Source of the DNA: Ceratorhiza oryzae-sativae
Taxonomy: Eukaryota > Basidiomycota > Agaricomycetes > Cantharellales > Ceratobasidiaceae
Length of the DNA stretch: 64,000 nt
Assembly: GCA_030998015.1 (NCBI GenBank)
Contig: JARWMV010000241.1
Span: 1,274,427 to 1,338,426 of the forward strand
Direction of reading: 5' to 3'
Below the pieces are notes generated by a model that worked only from the letters and a program-made list of their open reading frames with translations, did no database searches and was not told the origin of the DNA. A program made the translations under genes and the position numbers. Shown piece after piece: positions 20,177-31,279 of this stretch (position 1 is its first letter; the number at the start of each line of letters is the position of its first letter).

Positions 20177-21299
20177 GAGTGTGAGTGAGTTGTGGTAAGT
20201 AGGCGAAGTGGTGAGGCTGTAGGCGGTGTGTGACTACCTTGGAGAGCTGAAGTCAAGGCGGCCTGGTTTATATATGCCCAACGCATGCCCAAGTTACGGT
20301 GTTGGAAGAGACGAAAGAGGTGTCGAGAGCTCATCATCATGAAGGACAATAATAAGAAGGGTCCATTTGCGCCACCCCCTGATCGGGCATAGAGCACTCG
20401 GTGACAATAGAAGCTCGAGCCATGCGATGTAAACGTGAGCATGTCCGAGGCACGGATGGATGTGCGCTCACTGGGGGCTAGAATATCGCCGGTGGTTTGT
20501 TTGCCCAATGTGCAGAGCTAGCCTTACACCAAGACCCTTCACCGAAGCATCTTTATGTGACAGCGAGCGTCTCCACGACTCGATCCTCCCAGAGCGGGAT
20601 CGGGGTGGCTTATACCAAAAGGGGCTCAAATCTGATTCACCACTTTGCGATCGGCATCGAGCCTGCACGGCCAAAATGGGTCCCAATCAGCCGCACACCA
20701 ACTGTCCAGTATTTAATTCCCGATGCGAAAAATAAATTACAACTACGGTGTCACAAGGGGCCCACCCATGCCCTCCCCAGAATATGGGACGTCATGGCTA
20801 TGCGGAATGTACGTTCAAGGGATAAGATAAGTGATCTCGGCAACGTCCTTGAGACCCGGATGTAGCCTATCCCATATTATCGCCGTCAATTGAGCAATTT
20901 GAGTGCCCTTTTAGTACAGGCATGAAGTATTGATATAGCCTTATCGCTCGCTATTAAATGAGCCACATATTCATGTATGCGTTTCGAGCGCCCATGAATA
21001 GCCGAACTTGTGCAAGCAGCCGTGCGTTTCCTTTGTAGCAAATGGCTCTCAAGTAAATCACGATGTTCTGGTACCTTGTCCAATACCTATTGTTTACAAA
21101 ACAGACTAGCTCAATACGATAATCCGCATATTCAATTATCCCAAAATGGATGAGCTACTTACAGATGATTTGTGGACGTGTTTGCGCTGTTCCATAAAAT
21201 GTTTGCCTAAGATGGCTTATGCAGTATCTTGCGCGCTTGTATCTTTGTGATTGCATCGGGGCGTGGGTTTACCAACATAATCTCTGCAAACTGTGAAGC

Positions 21300-21685
21300 A
21301 CTGAGTTGTGATGAAGTTCCAACCCAGTCGTGTGAACCCAGCATGCCCGTGCGGCGAGGCACGCATACAATCGATCAGGCACGTTCTCACAGAGTGCCGT
21401 CTTTACGACGGGGTTCGGCACGCCCTTCATCGCGTTTCCTCTTATTTCTCGCTGCTGCGCCTTTTCAATTCTAAGAAGGGCCTTTCTGCTGTTATCCACT
21501 TTCTCTCTCATTCGGAAGCGTTCTCTAAATTTCTGTAACTTTATGGTGTAATTTAGGTGGTCCAGTTGTGTTTCGTCTTCGCTTGTTTGTCACCGTCCCG
21601 TCCTCTTTTCTCCTCTTCTGATTCCTCTTCCGCCCGCCTTTTCTCTCTCCCTCCGAGCGGTTTGACCTCGTGTTCATATAGCTCG
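21300..21685 (+). mobile_element. LINE (non-LTR retrotransposon) 3'-end remnant in unit A
   Basis: A frame at 21308-21538 carries the C-terminal zinc-binding signature of LINE ORF2 proteins, CPCGEARIQSIRHVLTEC, followed by the usual Leu-rich tail and a stop. The rest of the reverse transcriptase is absent, so this is a strongly 5'-truncated, dead copy. It lies where unit B has its own LINE remnant (24360-25090), between flanks that match in both units. Insertion therefore probably came before the tandem duplication. Confidence 0.65.
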
Positions 21686-23200
21686 TTAAATATGTATTTA
21701 AAACAATCCGGTCATGTGACAGGCATATCCTCCAATGTAACCACGCGCACCAATGCGCCGTGTACAGAGGGCACGGCAGTCGCACAAAAATTCAAATTAA
21801 ATCATTGATATGGGAACCTCCTATATTTCACCCCTGCGATTTTTGCGCTTACTGGTACCTGGTTTTCAGCGAAGGGACCTTTGCAGAAAGTCCAAAATTT
21901 CTCGTTCCATCCTTGCTCGATGCAAAGGAAAACCTCTTTTAATCATTATACAGGGCACATACCAAAAATTAGAGCGCAACGGTTGGGTAAACCGCTGAAC
22001 TTCGCTACCAGAAATTGAAGAATTTTTTCATAAGAGCCGAATGCTGCCGCCGCTGCTCTCAGAACGACTTGCAATCTGGACCTACTCACGAAGCAACCGC
22101 TCCCTCTCGACTCCATGCAGGCTGGCGATTGTTCTGAAGAATGATTAGAATTTAAGTCTACATCTATGTTTCTTTCCGACTTGGAGTTCCACGCAACCGC
22201 CTGGATGCACTCAGTCGCAAGTGACACAGCGTCCCTCGGACAGGTCGAAGCCGAACCTGATAAGGTAATGTGGCGGAGCCGGAGCGGGGCGTTGTGCATC
22301 TATCACGCTGTCCAGCAACGGTCGAGACGGGCGTGTGTGGGGCTCACTAACAGTGGGTTTATATTATAGATTGGTGGCTACGTATATGAAGCAGAGTCTA
22401 CTGGTACCGAGCGGTGAGGCTGGTTTTTCGTTGCATTTGCAGGAATCGAATGTGATTTGCCCAGCAAATCTGTGTATATTTCGATGGGGTCATGTCATTG
22501 ATAGAGGGGGCAACGGCGTCATAATTTGAAGAGACCTGCTAGAGCCTATAATTTACCCATTCAGACCTACAGGTCTGCTACGCATGACTAGGATCGTTCA
22601 CTCATAATTCGCTGAACAAGGTATACAAGGGAAAGTGATGCCGCCAAGCTTATGTGTAAACAAAAATACCCGCATTATTTCATGAATCTGAATTTACGCT
22701 CAGAATTCTGACGTCTTTGACAGTTCTTGAGACTTCAAGGAATATATTTCTTGAATAGCACGAGCTTTCGATCAGCACACCAGGTCTAGCTTACATTCTG
22801 GTTCTTGAATATCATCTAGCATCTGGGCTGCAGACATCGTCTAGCTCAGAGCTTAGCGAAAACCCTAGCCAATCGGACGTCTAGTTTGACGACATATTAA
22901 ACCCACTGCTTCAAAACCACAGTTACCGAGCTGAACTAGCGTTATCATCTTATCTGAGGAAAAGACCCATGCTCCTGGTTGAGTCGGTTGGCCCACCAAT
23001 TGAAACGGATATATGAGCACATGTAATATACGTCCAACCATATGATATCGCATGTGATACAGGTAATGGTACATACAACGAGTCGAGAGTGATAACATAT
23101 TTCCGCAAGTTCATAAATACCACCTCGGTCTCAAGCGCGAACGAAATGCAAATGACATAAACTCTGAACGAAAAATGAGTTTGGGATAGGCAAAATCCGC

Positions 23201-23311
23201 CTAGGCAATGACGCAGTACTGGGAACCGCTGCCGCTGTCACCTCGGTCCTGGTTGATGGGCTGCTCAACCTCAGGAGTGAAGGTGTAAACGTAGGTGGCG
23301 GCGGAATCCAT
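23201..23311 (-). CDS. lipopeptide mating pheromone precursor, copy 3
   Basis: A 36-residue open frame whose protein is identical to copies 1 and 2, with a silent GTC for GTT in the CaaX Val codon. It ends CVIA with predicted mature peptide GDSGSGSQYC. Its 5' and 3' flanks are nearly the same as those of copy 1, about 6.5 kb away, and it shares the TATA-like element (23402-23411 on the plus strand) about 90 bp upstream of the start. Farnesylation and export are expected as for the other copies. Confidence 0.85.
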   Translation of the reverse strand: MDSAATYVYTFTPEVEQPINQDRGDSGSGSQYCVIA

Positions 23312-24359
23312 GAGTGTGAGTGAGGTGTGGTAAGTAGGCGAAGTGGTGAGGCTGTAGGCGGTGTGTGACTACCTTGGAGAGCTGAAGTCAAGGCGACCTG
23401 GTTTATATATGCTCAAATTATGGCTAAGCTACGGTGTTGGAGGAGAAGGATGAAGTGTCGAAAGCTCATCACCGAAAAGGACAACAATTAGAACGAGCCA
23501 TTTGCGTCATTGACCGATCGGGGATTGAGCGCTCGGTGACAATGGAAGCTCGAGCCACGCGATTTAAACGTGAGCATGAGCAAGGCACATATAGATGCGC
23601 GTTAACGGGGTGGCAAGAATATCGCCGGTGGTTTGTTTGCCCAATATGCAGAGCGAGCTTTACCCCAATGCACGTCATCTAAGCGTCTTTTTCTGACAGT
23701 GAGTGTCTCTATGAATTCTCAATCCTGGGTTTTTATGAACAGAGCGGAATGAGGGTCACCTATACCAAAAGGCCCCAAATATGATACAACACTTTGCGAT
23801 CGGCACCGAGCCTCGTTCCCAAGACCTGGATGTATCCTATAACACATTAACGCGGTCAATTGAGTGATTTGAATACTTTTTCAGCACAAGTATTGAGTGC
23901 TGACACAACCTTATCGCTCGCTTTCTAAATTAGCCATATATTCGTATACGCATTTCGAGCGCCCAAGAATGCCCGAACGTGTGGAACAAGACGTGAGATG
24001 CCTTTATGGCCAATGGCCTTGCTGGAAATTGTGGTGTTCTGGTACCTTGTTCAACGCCTATTGTTCACAAAACAGACCAGCTCGGCTTGATAATCTGCAA
24101 ATTGAGTCGTCCCAAAATGGATGATCCGCTTGCGGATGATTCGCAGACGTGTTTGTGCTGTTCCATACAAGGTTTGATTGAGGTGCCTCGCGTAGGATCT
24201 TGCGCCCTTTCATTTTTGGGATTGCATCGGGGTGTAGGTCTACCAATTTCATCATGGCTCGATGCTTCATAGTCTGTAGAGATTGAGTACCAGTCCGGTC
24301 ACGTGACGGCTTTCGGAAAGCAGTCGAACTTTACCTCCGTGCTGCACGCGATGCGAAGT

Positions 24360-25090
24360 TTGAAATATATCGCATACCTGAACATAAAGGCATTCCCGGC
24401 AAAGAAAGTGCTGGCCGCCTTGAAAACAAAGAGGGTTCGATCACAACCGAACCCCTATTCAACCGTACAATTACCTGGGCCAAGTTCATGTCTAGAGAAC
24501 GGGCCGTTCGTAATTGGGGTCGAGCATGGCAATCGGGCCACCATTCCGCACACGTTATGACCTCGCTGCCGACACCCGAACCCTCGCTTTCAACCGTTCC
24601 ATAAGTTATTTGATGGTACGCGACGCATACACTCTCGTAGAATACAAGTAGCGCTGGGCCACGCATTCTGCAGTGAATACTACATCCGGTTTGGAGTAGT
24701 GGAATACTTCGGTTGCCCATGTGATGATGCACTGGGAGCGCAATCGCTACAGCACGTCCTTCTAGAATGCACCAGATACAATTCGGCTGGGATGAAGCTC
24801 AGAAGGGCGTCGAAATACCTCCAGCTCCACGAGCTTTTGAATACTGCTTCAGACATCACAGTCGTGACCGATTTCCCCTTTGCCTCGTCCGCCTTTCCCA
24901 TATAATATACTATCCACACGCGCCTCACCCGCTGTCAGTAACCCCCTGCTTGTAGCCTCACATCCCGCTTGTTCCCACCTGCAACTTTCTTTTTCGTTCC
25001 AGGCGCTGCCTTTCTATAGGTGATATGACTTTGCTCATGTAACGTGTTTCCATTGTATGGAAAATAGAAGGAATGTAACCAAAAAGAAAA
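24360..25090 (+). mobile_element. LINE 3'-end remnant in unit B
   Basis: The plus strand carries pieces of the C-terminus of a LINE ORF2 protein. A stretch ending TWAKFMSRERAVRNWGRAW lies near 24465-24525. After a stop, a frame reads ALGHAFCSEYYIRFG then FGCPCDDALGAQSLQHVLLE with a Cys, and stops at about 24,905. GHxFxxxYYxRF followed by CxC..H..C is the typical RNase H/zinc-knuckle end of fungal LINEs. An A-rich stretch near 25,060-25,100 may be the old 3' tail. Stops and a frame change make it dead. Confidence 0.7.
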
Positions 25091-25460
25091 GAAATGTATG
25101 GTCACGTGACATCCGATCCACCGTGCTCGCCTGCCTACGACCAGCCGATGCGCCGTGTGCAGAGCGCACGGTAACCACACAAAACATGAAATTGAACCAT
25201 CAATATCCAGAACTCCTACATTGAAATCCTCTAGTTTGCGCGCTTACTGCTAACTCGTTTTTAGCAAAGCGACCTCTTCAAAAAGCAAAAAAAAGCCTCG
25301 TATATCCTTCCTTGATGTAAGGCAACACTTCATTTAATTTTCATACAAGGTACATATCAAATATGTAGAACGTAGTGATTGGGTAGATCGCCGCTCTTCG
25401 CTGCCGAAATTTGAAGAAACCCCCATAAGAGCCGAATACTGCCGCTGCAGCCCTCAGCCT

Positions 25461-26965
25461 TTATGCCCTTATACGCATAGCAGATGCATCAGACTGCCCT
25501 ACGTCCCACACACCTAAACAGCTGGGCGTCTTTCTTTCAGTAGTCGCACTAGGATTCCTACAGCCACGTCCCTCACGGAATCCTGTATTCGCAACTGCGA
25601 GACGAGTCTAAGGGCTATCAGACCGTCGTTGATACAGCCTCCGCAGGCGGGTCGGCATCCTGGGGACTTGAGTGCTCAAGGTCCCTGTCTATGCGAATTG
25701 CTTGACCATTCTTTGAACCTTGATGACATGATACTCTGGTTCCGCTGCGCTCTCAGCGCGTTTAACATTTCTGCCAGGCCTCGATCGTTGGCGGCCTATT
25801 CCTGGTCTGTACTTGAATGGAATGTGGGAGAGGTTTCCGTGACTTCATTATCGTGTTTTGCGTCTCTGTTAGCTTTTTTGAAACCTCTTTGTAGAGCTTA
25901 GAGCGTGTTACTTATCCTTTTTTCTCGTCACTCGACTATATCGATATATACGTATATATGCGCCGAAGGACTAAGCCGTTCATCTATTGCTGAAATATAT
26001 CTATATGTTGACCACCTTCCAGTGAATGATAAGCTTGAAACCATGAAAGTCAGGACCTTAGCGTCCCTTGCCGTCATAAACGATACTTCATTTGGCTTTT
26101 GTACACGGAATTTGTGGAGTTACGTCTCTATTGCAGTGGATAAATTCATATATTCAAAGCAACTTGAAGCCATATAAATTATTGAATTCGTCTAAGATAC
26201 AATGTCTCCTTCTCAGACGCATTTGGAATGGCGAGGTCAACAAACCATTGCCCCCCAGCTGTCAGAACAGTGACCAACAGAGTTAAGCGCTGGCCTCGAT
26301 TATATAATCTCGGCGTTCCGTCGCTGACACAATCACAATCGCGCCTCGTCCTCATACGGCTAATCTGCCTCACCGTGACCTCAGCCTCTTGCGTCATTGC
26401 ATGGACTTGCCCTGGCGTTTTTCTAAATCGCTTTGAGGCTAATGATCCATCCAATATGTATTCCCGACTAGCCTTCGTCTCCCACGTCACCTAACAGTCC
26501 GCTCCATCTGCGGTGGGCTGCCGCATCATAGCCGGCATTACGCTCAACATTCGACCTCCTTGGGACCACCGACGGCCACACTTCCCGTGTCGTGATACTA
26601 CCTATGCAACCCTCCCGGTCTGAATTTTCCACTGTTGCGATAAACGGGGCCAATACGCTGCAATTTCCATTCGACGACTGCTGCGCTGGATTCGGTCGCC
26701 TGGGTCGGGCTGTAGTACCCCGGGGCTCCTGCGACCAGGCACTGAGGCGCAGTGATCTCTCAGGCTTCAAGCAGCCGCCGGCTCGGTCTCGCCGATATTA
26801 CAATCCGATGCCCGACCCCGAAGGGGAATCTGTCCGCCATGTAGGCGGGATAATTGGCTCAATGCGAGCTCATATAAAATAGACGTTGGCGAACACCAAC
26901 TATCTCATCAGCTTCTCCCCACTTGGCCTTCTCAACGACTCGGGCTCATCATCTTCATTCGAACG
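25461..26965. other. intergenic, no supported gene
   Basis: Frames of up to 100 codons exist on both strands but lack domains and splice logic. The last 100 bp before 26966 (CT-rich, after CATATAAAA at 26871) look like the promoter and 5' UTR of the RTA1-family gene. Confidence 0.5.
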
Positions 26966-28293
26966 ATGTCTCCCCTTGCTAACGTTATTGGTACGATGAT
27001 TCTTTTACGGGCGACTTCACGATACTCACATGACAGCCCGTCTAGCTGCGGCCACCAATGCTACTACAACACAACCCGACCCCTCCCAGAATCTCCCCTT
27101 CAACTATGTTCCAACCGGATGGGTGGGCTTGACCTTCTTGTCTCTTTTGGAGCGACGACTGGTATGGTTTCTTCAAATCCTGAACTTGAGCCTTTTTATT
27201 AAAGTCTTGCTCTAGTCATACATTTATTCGAAGCATTCTGGTTCCGCGCTTGGTACATGATACCAACGCTCGTTACGTGTGGCGTGACCGAGATTATGGA
27301 TGGAGCGGGCGCTATTGGGGCCACCTCGAGCCCACCAACGATGCTCCATTCCTCATGCAGTATGTCATCTCCCACACACAAACGGACACATGCTTATTGC
27401 AATGGTCAGGATTTCTACCACTATTATCGCACCATCGTTCATGACAGCGGCCATGTTCTTGATCCTTCCAAGGATCGTAGAACAGCTCGGGTCACAATAC
27501 AGCCGCATGTCTCCCCGTCTTTGTGGGTGGCATCCCTTTGCATATTCCGTCTACTAGAGATTAATCAATTGGTCAATAGACTCAATCATATTCATTATCG
27601 CCGATTTCAGTGCGCTTGTAATCCAGGCGGTTGGAGGTGCTCTTGCGTCCACCGCCGATACTCTTGATGGCGCCAACCAGGGATCCCACGTCATGCTCGC
27701 TGGTATCATCATTCAACTCGGTGCGTACCCCACCCCTCCCACAATTTTTCTTCAACTCATATGCTGAACGCATCCAGTCGCTGTTGTGCTCTTCACTTTC
27801 CTCTCTCTTGAGTTTATCATTCGCTACACATACAACCGACCCGCTCGTAAATCAGCCGTCCCGGAGGATGATGGCTTGCAAAAGTTTCAGGGTTGGACGG
27901 TCGTCTCGCGAGGCGTTGTCTTAACGCTCGTTGGTCTCGGGATTGCCATCGTTTTCATAGTCATCCGAAGCATTTACCGAACTATCGAGTTGACTGATGG
28001 ATGGTGAGTCAAGCGTCTCATCTGTGCTTAATGGAATACAGAATTAAAATCTACGGATTCAGGAATGGGACTATCATTTCGACCGAAAAGTGGTTCAACT
28101 GGTTTGACGGAATGCCGATCGTTGTGGCTATGGTTGTAAGTCTCTTTTCCCTAATCCACTAGATGCACATTACTTATATTCTCATCCAGGCTTTTAACGT
28201 CTTTCACCCTGGGTACCTTCTCCGTGATATTGACAACAAATCGCCTCGCTCCGCACAATCCTCACAGGAACCCGTTGAACTCCAGACTGTCTA
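26966..28293 (+). CDS. RTA1-family multi-pass membrane protein (two apparent 1-bp losses)
   Basis: RTA1-like proteins are fungal seven-helix membrane proteins linked to lipid movement and resistance to toxic compounds. Family features visible are FNYVPTGWVGLTFLSL, LFEAFWFRAWYMIPTL, a PFLMQ segment, TIIAPSFMTAAMFLILPRI, then QLGSQYSRMSP, IIADFSALVIQAVGGALA, IRSIYRTIELTDGW and the C-terminal FNVFHPGYLL. Likely introns start at 26989, 27362 (GTATGT), about 27522 (GTGGGT), 27721 (GTGCGT), 28003 (GTGAGT) and 28137 (GTAAGT). The frame is broken twice inside conserved exons: one T seems missing from the T-run 27145-27148, and one G from ATGGATGG at 27296-27303. It is a pseudogene, or the assembly undercalls homopolymers. 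Confidence 0.75.
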
Positions 28294-28929
28294 GATCATG
28301 GGTTGAGCTTAGATTTTGAAAATGATTTCCCCCTCTTGGGTAATAAATGCTCACGACACGGACTGAGCTGTGGACTTTTATTGAATTTGTACATGTGTAG
28401 CATACCCCTATCCCCCCCCGAATATATCACTTTCAATCTGCGCCACACCTTTGGGGCTCTATCCCTCCGTCGATTATGCCCACTCGACCCGCTTCTCGTG
28501 CACAGCTGTGATTCAGGGATCAGCCACGCTCACGCTTCGAATTCGCTGAACGTGCATGATCTTTCATATGCCGTAGAGACCCAAGTGCTGGCTCTACGTT
28601 CTACACTTGGAACGCACTTGTTCAACCTCCACGATAATATCATGACCTTAAGACTGGTCTTGGGACTCGCAGGGCCCAGTGACTTTTCAGTTCCTTCAAG
28701 AGTTCAGGCGCGTTCCGCTTCCCTCGTGATCCTTTCGATACTTAGTTCTGTAGTCTATTTTCTATCCCTCACTGTGAATCATTCGGCTGAAGACAACAGC
28801 CGTGATGAAGAATTTATCATAATTCACTATTTGGCTTTTTCATGACGGAATATGCACTCGAAATCAAACCAAGGAAGCCGCAATGGACTTCGCCTTGCCC
28901 TTGTGTATATTCCCCTAATATTTTTCAGT
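28294..28929. other. intergenic between convergent RTA1-like and Hsp70-like genes
   Basis: The two neighbours converge here, so it should hold both 3' UTRs. A 180-codon plus-strand frame (28303-28845) starts just after the RTA1-like stop. It shows no domain and I do not call it a gene. Confidence 0.5.
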
Positions 28930-31279
28930 TCATGATCCTCCGTCAAACAGATGGTACGATACCTCTTCGTCTTTCCATTCAATGTACGCTTTGAGCTCGG
29001 TATCTCCGAATTTGATACATACCCTAAAAGACATCTCCCAGAACACCCCAACGATCGGGTTAAATGCCATATCAAGATGTCCTGCAAGTTCCCGCATATC
29101 AGCACTTATTGTGCACACTTCGTGAAAGTCGGGTAAGTCCGACCCTAATTCCCGGCCTAGTCAGAAAATGATGTTAATCGAGCTTGGAAACCCAAACCAT
29201 CTTCGTCTTTCATGAATTCAGTATCTCTCGGGAGCGTTGTAGAGTATAGAACCGCTGAGAAATCAGCCAATTCGGGTCGTGGAACCATGAACGGGCGGCA
29301 GTAGGCTACTCCGACTACAGAATCGGTGCCCATAACTGTATCCTATCATGCAGTGGCTATAGCGTGAGTAATTTCAATGGCGGAATCAAGCTGACCTTTG
29401 CAATGATCTCAGACCATCCTCCAGGGATCATTACCCCAAGAGGACTCAAGCTGGGTTCGCGTTTGATATGCTCCGGTTTAGAGAGATCATAGGGTACTGC
29501 AACTGGTACACCGTATGAATAATGTGCTGCTCGACTGATGACCCTTCGGCAGATTGCCCAGATCACAGCTCCATCTGCAACAGCTTTAGCCCTATTATTC
29601 GTGTATGTGAGAGACGCTGATGTAAAACAAGTACATAAGGAAATACCCTGGTTGGTTATTGGTCGTAAATTTTGCAGAATCGCCCAAGAGATCCTTCATG
29701 CTGTTCTGGAGGTAGGCGTTATCCCCAAAACCGCCAACAAGGAATACATACTATCATCATTCGAATGAGTTCCCTGCACCGAAATTTTAACCAAAACTCA
29801 CAGGATTCTTGACATTCTTTGCTTGAGATTTGACCGACTCCAAAATCTTGTTGACACAGGGGTCAAAAAGTGACTTGATGGTCTCGCTGGGGATGATGAA
29901 TACGATGTACTTAAATGCGCTTTTGAAGGCTTATACTTACCCCGATAATCGCATCCTTCCGTTTGTGATGCCAATGTTCGGTTTATTGAACGATTTTTCT
30001 CCTATCTTAAATCCCTTGTTTGCCTTTACCCCATCATACTCTGGCTTAACCATTTCGCCGAATTCCTCAGATCCTGTCTTGACATAGCCGTCGACTTCGC
30101 TCTTGCTCAACCCTGTATGTTCCAATTTCGAACGTATATACTCGGTGGCGGCCTCGTCTACAAATATCGAGCCAGCTTGGACGCCTGAACCGCGTCAAAT
30201 GTGAGTGTTAAAAATACAACGTGTGCTTGGCTCTCTCTCACAGGCGGACGATTTGGTTTCTTCAATCAGAAGTTCAGGCTGGACTGAATTCACCTTATAG
30301 ACGGTAGTATCCACTGTTGACCCCCCAGCATCGCATACAATGAGCTTGTCGTCATCCTATCAAAAGCACTGTGTTGTGAAGCGGGGGGCACCAAACAGAG
30401 AGAAATGACTTACCACAACGGATGAGGAAAGCTTCAATGAATGAATACAAAAATGAATTGAGGCTTCTGCTTCACTGACAAACTTGATCTGGGTATCCGC
30501 CTTGTTGGCGGGTGTCAGCTTTGCCTTGATTGCAGCTGCCCGTAGCCGTTGCTGCTCATGTAGTCCCCATCCATTCGGGTGGGTAATCACAATGTCCATT
30601 GAACCAGCATATCTATCCCAAACCTCCTGGCCATTGAAGATCTCCTTATAGAAAAATGATTTGACATGATCAAACATATAGCGAAGCAAATGGCAATAGA
30701 CATCGTCAACGCTGAGGCGATCCGGTAACGCTGGTAGCAACTGTGATCAATTACTCCCATCAGCTTTCCGGCCTACTCACTGGATAATACGAAACCCCCA
30801 GGGGGTCTCATATCTTTCGGATGTAGATGGAGTTTGAAATGCTTCACCAACTCCCACCCGTTCTCTGAAGCAGCATCCTCTATCTCCTCATCAGCTGCTT
30901 CAGCACCCAATTTGATAGGCTACGAAAACACTGAGAAGGGATTACTTTGGAGTAATAATTAGCCACACCTTGCCCTCTGCGTCATACCAGATCCAACTAG
31001 GTATGCTAGCCCGTTCTGCATCGCGTCTTTGGCCAGGCCACTTGTTAACACGCACGACTTGCGGTGGGTGGCCTATCTAACGATTAGCCCTATACTATAC
31101 AGCTGCTCCAGGCGTTACCTTCAATCAGATATGCAAACGATGCTGCACTGTAGGTTGTTCCGATGTCGATCCCAACGACGATTTTTGTTGAGCTATCCCA
31201 ATCCCTAAGCGCACAAAGCATGCGATTAGCAGCCACCAGGCAAAGTGAACTAACATCACAGCCATGCTCACCTATCCAT
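28930..31279 (-). CDS. HSPA12-like Hsp70-family ATPase
   Basis: An actin-fold ATPase of the HSPA12-like Hsp70 branch, common in expanded fungal families and lacking the classical substrate-binding domain. Visible motifs are phosphate-1 loop VVGIDIGTTYSAASFAYL (Asp16-Ser22), IPSWIWYDAEGK, FKLHLHPKDM, ITHPNGWGLHEQQRLRAA, phosphate-2 loop VCDAGGSTVDTT (Asp227) and the adenosine motif FLVGGFGDNAYLQ. The end is IKFGDTELKAYIEW. The first coding exon has 8 nt (31272-31279). Next are 31119-31204, 30969-31072, 30781-30919, 30414-30730 and about 30300-30356 onward. About ten exons are needed and the joins I checked keep frame. It looks intact. Substrate and partners are unknown. Confidence 0.85.

Larger units (their letters stand above)
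18350..22060. repeat. tandem unit A (~3.7 kb) with pheromone gene copy 2
   Basis: This segment aligns in order with 22065-25460. 18360-18830 matches about 22068-22490, 19470-19700 matches about 22510-22760, 19900-20520 matches about 23030-23650, 20870-21290 matches about 23830-24270, and 21700-22060 matches about 25090-25460. Spacing shifts between blocks: unit A has roughly 650 bp extra near 18.84-19.47 kb, while unit B has roughly 400 bp more in its LINE part. Edges are by eye. Confidence 0.75.
22065..25460. repeat. tandem unit B (~3.4 kb) with pheromone gene copy 3
   Basis: Directly abuts unit A; the end of A (GAGCCGAATGCTGCCGC at about 22,035) matches the end of B (GAGCCGAATACTGCCGC at about 25,430). 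It contains the same ordered blocks: a 5' block, pheromone gene, spacer, LINE remnant and an end block containing GCGCCGTGT. Divergence outside the pheromone gene is high, so the duplication is not recent, unless repeated exchange has kept some parts similar. Confidence 0.75.

Noticed and set aside
28303..28845. 180-codon plus-strand frame just after the RTA1-like gene
   Set aside because: Lies in the expected 3' UTRs of two convergent genes and has no domain features.
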